A stretch of 13,341 bases of DNA from an uncultured bacterium (GTDB lineage Bacteria; Patescibacteriota; Minisyncoccia; Phycocordibacterales; GWA1-40-21), in NCBI GenBank assembly GCA_903868205.1, contig CAIPUJ010000024.1, forward strand, positions 1-13,341, read 5' to 3'. Below are positions 10,829 to 13,341 of the stretch, one piece after another; the first letter of the stretch is position 1, and each line of letters opens with the position of its first letter. The position numbers and the translations under genes are program-made. The notes beneath the pieces are model-generated. The model was not told the origin of the DNA. It searched no databases and saw only the letters and a list, made by a program, of their open reading frames with translations.

Positions 10829-13341
10829 ATGTACAAAAAACACATTCACAAAACTAAACATCACATTAAAAAATACTCCCATATACTAAAAATACACTGG
10901 AAAAAAGTTTTATTGCTCCTAATTGCCCTTGGTTTTGTTGTATCTGGCTTTTTACTTATATGGGTCTCCACTTTTCAGATACCTGATTTAAACTCTTTCG
11001 AAAATAGAATTGTGGCACAATCAACAAAAATCTATGATCGTACAGGAAAGATACTTCTATACGATGTGCACGAAGAGATGAAGAGGACAGAAATTCCTTT
11101 TGAAAATATTTCTAGAAATGTAAAAAATGCTACTGTAGCTATAGAAGATGCCGAATTCTACCAGCATCATGGTATAAAAATAAAATCTATTTTTAGAGCG
11201 ATTTTTTCAAACATAATAAGTGGTGGATATGGACAAGGTGGGTCTACTATTACCCAACAAGTTATTAAAAACTCGCTCCTTACAACAGAAAAGAAAATCT
11301 CAAGAAAACTAAAAGAATGGGTTTTGTCTCTCAAGATAGAAAAAATAATGAGCAAGGAGCAAATCCTTTCTATTTATTTAAATGAGACACCATATGGAGG
11401 AAACTTATACGGCGTAGAAGAAGCAGCACAAAGGTTCTTCAATAAAAGCGCTGCGGACGTAACTCTAGCAGAATCTGCATATCTTGCTGCTATCCCCCAA
11501 GCCCCTACTTTCTATTCTCCATATGGACAAAATATGGATAAATTAAAAATCAGACAAAAGCTTGTCTTGAGTAAAATGCTTGAAAACAAATTTATTACTC
11601 AAGAAGAATACGATTCAGCACTAAAAGAAGAAGTGATCTTTGTACCTAGAGAACAGTATGGTATTAAAGCTCCGCACTTCGTTGAATTTATAAAACAATA
11701 TCTTGTACAAAAATACGGTGAGAATGCAATGCAAGAAAATGGTTATAAGGTAATCACCACTCTTGATTATGACCTACAAGCCAAAACAGAAGAAATAATT
11801 AAAAAGAGAGCATTAGAAAACAAAGAAAAATTTAATGCAGAAAATGCAGCCGGCGTGGCCATAGATCCAAAAACAGGACAGATACTAGTGATGGTAGGTT
11901 CTAGAGATTATTTCGATAAAGAAATAGATGGAAATTACAATATCGCATTAGCACTCAGACAACCAGGTTCAACTTTCAAACCTTTTGTTTACGCAACAGC
12001 ATTCAATAAAGGATACACGCCTGAGACTGTTTTGTTTGATGCACAAACAGAATTCCAAAGTTCTTGTACGCCAGATGGCAAACCAAGAAATCCATCTACA
12101 GAAATCACCCCAGAAAATGCATGCTATATGCCAGACAATTATGACAATATATTTAAAGGACCAATGTCATTACGTTCAGCACTGGCAGAATCAAGAAACA
12201 CAATTGCTATAAAAACACTTTATTTAGCAGGGATAAGAGATTCTATCGAAACAGCAAAGTCCATGGGTATCACAAGTTTGGGTGAGCCAGACAAATACGG
12301 ACTTACGCTTGTGCTTGGAGGTGGAGAAGTTTCCCTATTAGAAGAAGTAAGTGCTTATGGAGTATTTGCAAACAATGGAACAAGACTTCCATACACTGGA
12401 ATAATTTCTGTTGAGGACCAAAAAGGAAATGTTTTAGAAAAATATGAACCTAAACCAAGATTTGGAGTAACTGAAGATAGTGCATTAAAAATAAATAGTA
12501 TACTTTCAGACGATGAAGCAAAAGTACCTGCGTATGGATATCATTCTGTGATGTATTATCCTGGAAGAACCGTTGCCTCAAAAACTGGTACAACAAACGA
12601 TTACAAAGACGCTTGGATTATCGGCTACACACCGAGTATTGTATATGGTATGTGGGCTGGAAATAATGACAACACTCCAATGGAAAAGAAAGTTGCAGGA
12701 CTTATAGTAGCGCCGATGTGGCATGAGATAATGAATGAAGTTTTAAAAACAGTACCAGATGAATCATTCAGACAACCACAAGAACAAACCCTAGTAGACG
12801 TTAAGCCAGTGATCAGAGGCATCTGGCAAGGTAATGATACATATTTAGTTGATAAAATATCAGGCAAACTCGCAACAGAATTTACACCAACAGAAGCTCA
12901 GGAAGAAAAAGCTATACCAAATGTACACTCAATACTATATTGGGTAGACAAAAAAGATCCATTAGGCCCAGTGCCAGAAAATCCTAATAATGATTATCAA
13001 TTTGAAAACTGGGAATACGGTGTACAAAAATGGCTACAAGAGAATCCTATTTACTTCCCTGCTAAACCAACTACTTATGATGATGTGCATACAGAAAATA
13101 ATTTACCAAAGATACAAATAGTTTCTCCGAGTACAAATACAGTGTATGCAAAAGATAAAAAAATAAATATCATCCCAGCAATACAGTCTACTTACCCAAT
13201 AACAAAAGTTGATTACTATATAAATAATCAATTTATCGGGTCTTCCTCAGCAAAACCGTATTTGGTAGACTTTACTCCTTCATCTATGGATTCTATTTCT
13301 TCAGACAACGAACTAAAAATTGTCGCTACTGACAAAATATT
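10829..13341 (+). CDS. Class A penicillin-binding protein (PBP1A type), C-terminus cut by the window
   Basis: A bifunctional peptidoglycan synthase: the GT51 glycosyltransferase polymerises lipid II and the transpeptidase cross-links stem peptides outside the membrane. About 837 codons are visible. A basic, His-rich cytoplasmic tail (1-25) precedes one membrane segment (about 27-47). GT51 motifs are AIEDAEFYQHHG with catalytic Glu106, GQGGSTITQQ, and the segment RKLKEWVLSLKIEKI to YLNETPYGGNLYGVEEAA. The transpeptidase has STFK at 381-384 (nucleophile Ser381), SRN at 455-457 and KTG at 585-587. After about residue 720 comes a long linker, then a likely Ig-like domain (PKIQIVSPSTNTVYAKDKKIN to KVDYYINNQFIGSS) that runs off the window. 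The lack of an in-window stop is due to the edge, not to a mutation. Confidence 0.95.
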   Translation, partial: MYKKHIHKTKHHIKKYSHILKIHWKKVLLLLIALGFVVSGFLLIWVSTFQIPDLNSFENRIVAQSTKIYDRTGKILLYDVHEEMKRTEIPFENISRNVKNATVAIEDAEFYQHHGIKIKSIFRAIFSNIISGGYGQGGSTITQQVIKNSLLTTEKKISRKLKEWVLSLKIEKIMSKEQILSIYLNETPYGGNLYGVEEAAQRFFNKSAADVTLAESAYLAAIPQAPTFYSPYGQNMDKLKIRQKLVLSKMLENKFITQEEYDSALKEEVIFVPREQYGIKAPHFVEFIKQYLVQKYGENAMQENGYKVITTLDYDLQAKTEEIIKKRALENKEKFNAENAAGVAIDPKTGQILVMVGSRDYFDKEIDGNYNIALALRQPGSTFKPFVYATAFNKGYTPETVLFDAQTEFQSSCTPDGKPRNPSTEITPENACYMPDNYDNIFKGPMSLRSALAESRNTIAIKTLYLAGIRDSIETAKSMGITSLGEPDKYGLTLVLGGGEVSLLEEVSAYGVFANNGTRLPYTGIISVEDQKGNVLEKYEPKPRFGVTEDSALKINSILSDDEAKVPAYGYHSVMYYPGRTVASKTGTTNDYKDAWIIGYTPSIVYGMWAGNNDNTPMEKKVAGLIVAPMWHEIMNEVLKTVPDESFRQPQEQTLVDVKPVIRGIWQGNDTYLVDKISGKLATEFTPTEAQEEKAIPNVHSILYWVDKKDPLGPVPENPNNDYQFENWEYGVQKWLQENPIYFPAKPTTYDDVHTENNLPKIQIVSPSTNTVYAKDKKINIIPAIQSTYPITKVDYYINNQFIGSSSAKPYLVDFTPSSMDSISSDNELKIVATDKI

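Overview
The window looks like a chromosomal segment of a Candidate Phyla Radiation bacterium, most likely Patescibacteria of the Parcubacteria/Paceibacteria type. This is inferred from the AT-rich coding sequence, compact core proteins, the gene mix (type IV pilus ATPase, Holliday junction proteins, a shortened YebC, bifunctional PBP, TsaE) and abundant short palindromic repeats. No rRNA, tRNA, CRISPR array or transposase gene was found.

Layout. 1-603 (minus): N-terminal part of an exported protein with repeated helix motifs. 604-870: repeats and the tsaE terminator. 871-1305 (minus): tsaE. 1342-3367 (minus): four small exported proteins or lipoproteins in a row, each with its own ribosome binding site and terminator; three have a near-perfect sigma70-type promoter. 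3437-3603: two interspersed repeat families. 3666-5348 (plus): pilB/gspE-type ATPase. 5349-5677: palindrome-rich non-coding region. 5678-6700 (plus): ruvB. 6701-6991: an inverted-repeat element and a structured yebC leader. 6992-7537 (plus): short yebC. 7577-8152 (minus): unknown protein. 8153-8553: promoter, GC-rich repeat and a second copy of the inverted-repeat element. 8554-8763 (plus): tiny very acidic protein. 8826-8948: three near-perfect hairpins in tandem. 8994-9473 (minus): ruvC. 9518-10732 (minus): tyrosyl-tRNA synthetase. 10829-13341 (plus, cut by the window end): class A penicillin-binding protein.

The core genes cover Holliday junction processing (ruvB, ruvC), translation (tyrS, tsaE for t6A-tRNA, yebC), cell wall synthesis (PBP1A type) and pili (pilB). 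The most interesting signal is that two expression styles coexist. Several core-style genes have a -10 hexamer ending only 7-8 nt before ATG and no Shine-Dalgarno site, which predicts leaderless mRNAs. The four small exported genes and the unknown gene at 7577-8152 instead have a TTGACA-type -35 (four of five), a leader of about 34-58 nt, a strong GGAG-type ribosome binding site, a strong terminator and visibly higher GC. A second signal is a family of 136-140 bp intergenic elements with related terminal inverted repeats (6727-6862 and 8314-8453), plus an unrelated 168 bp palindromic element at 5443-5610.
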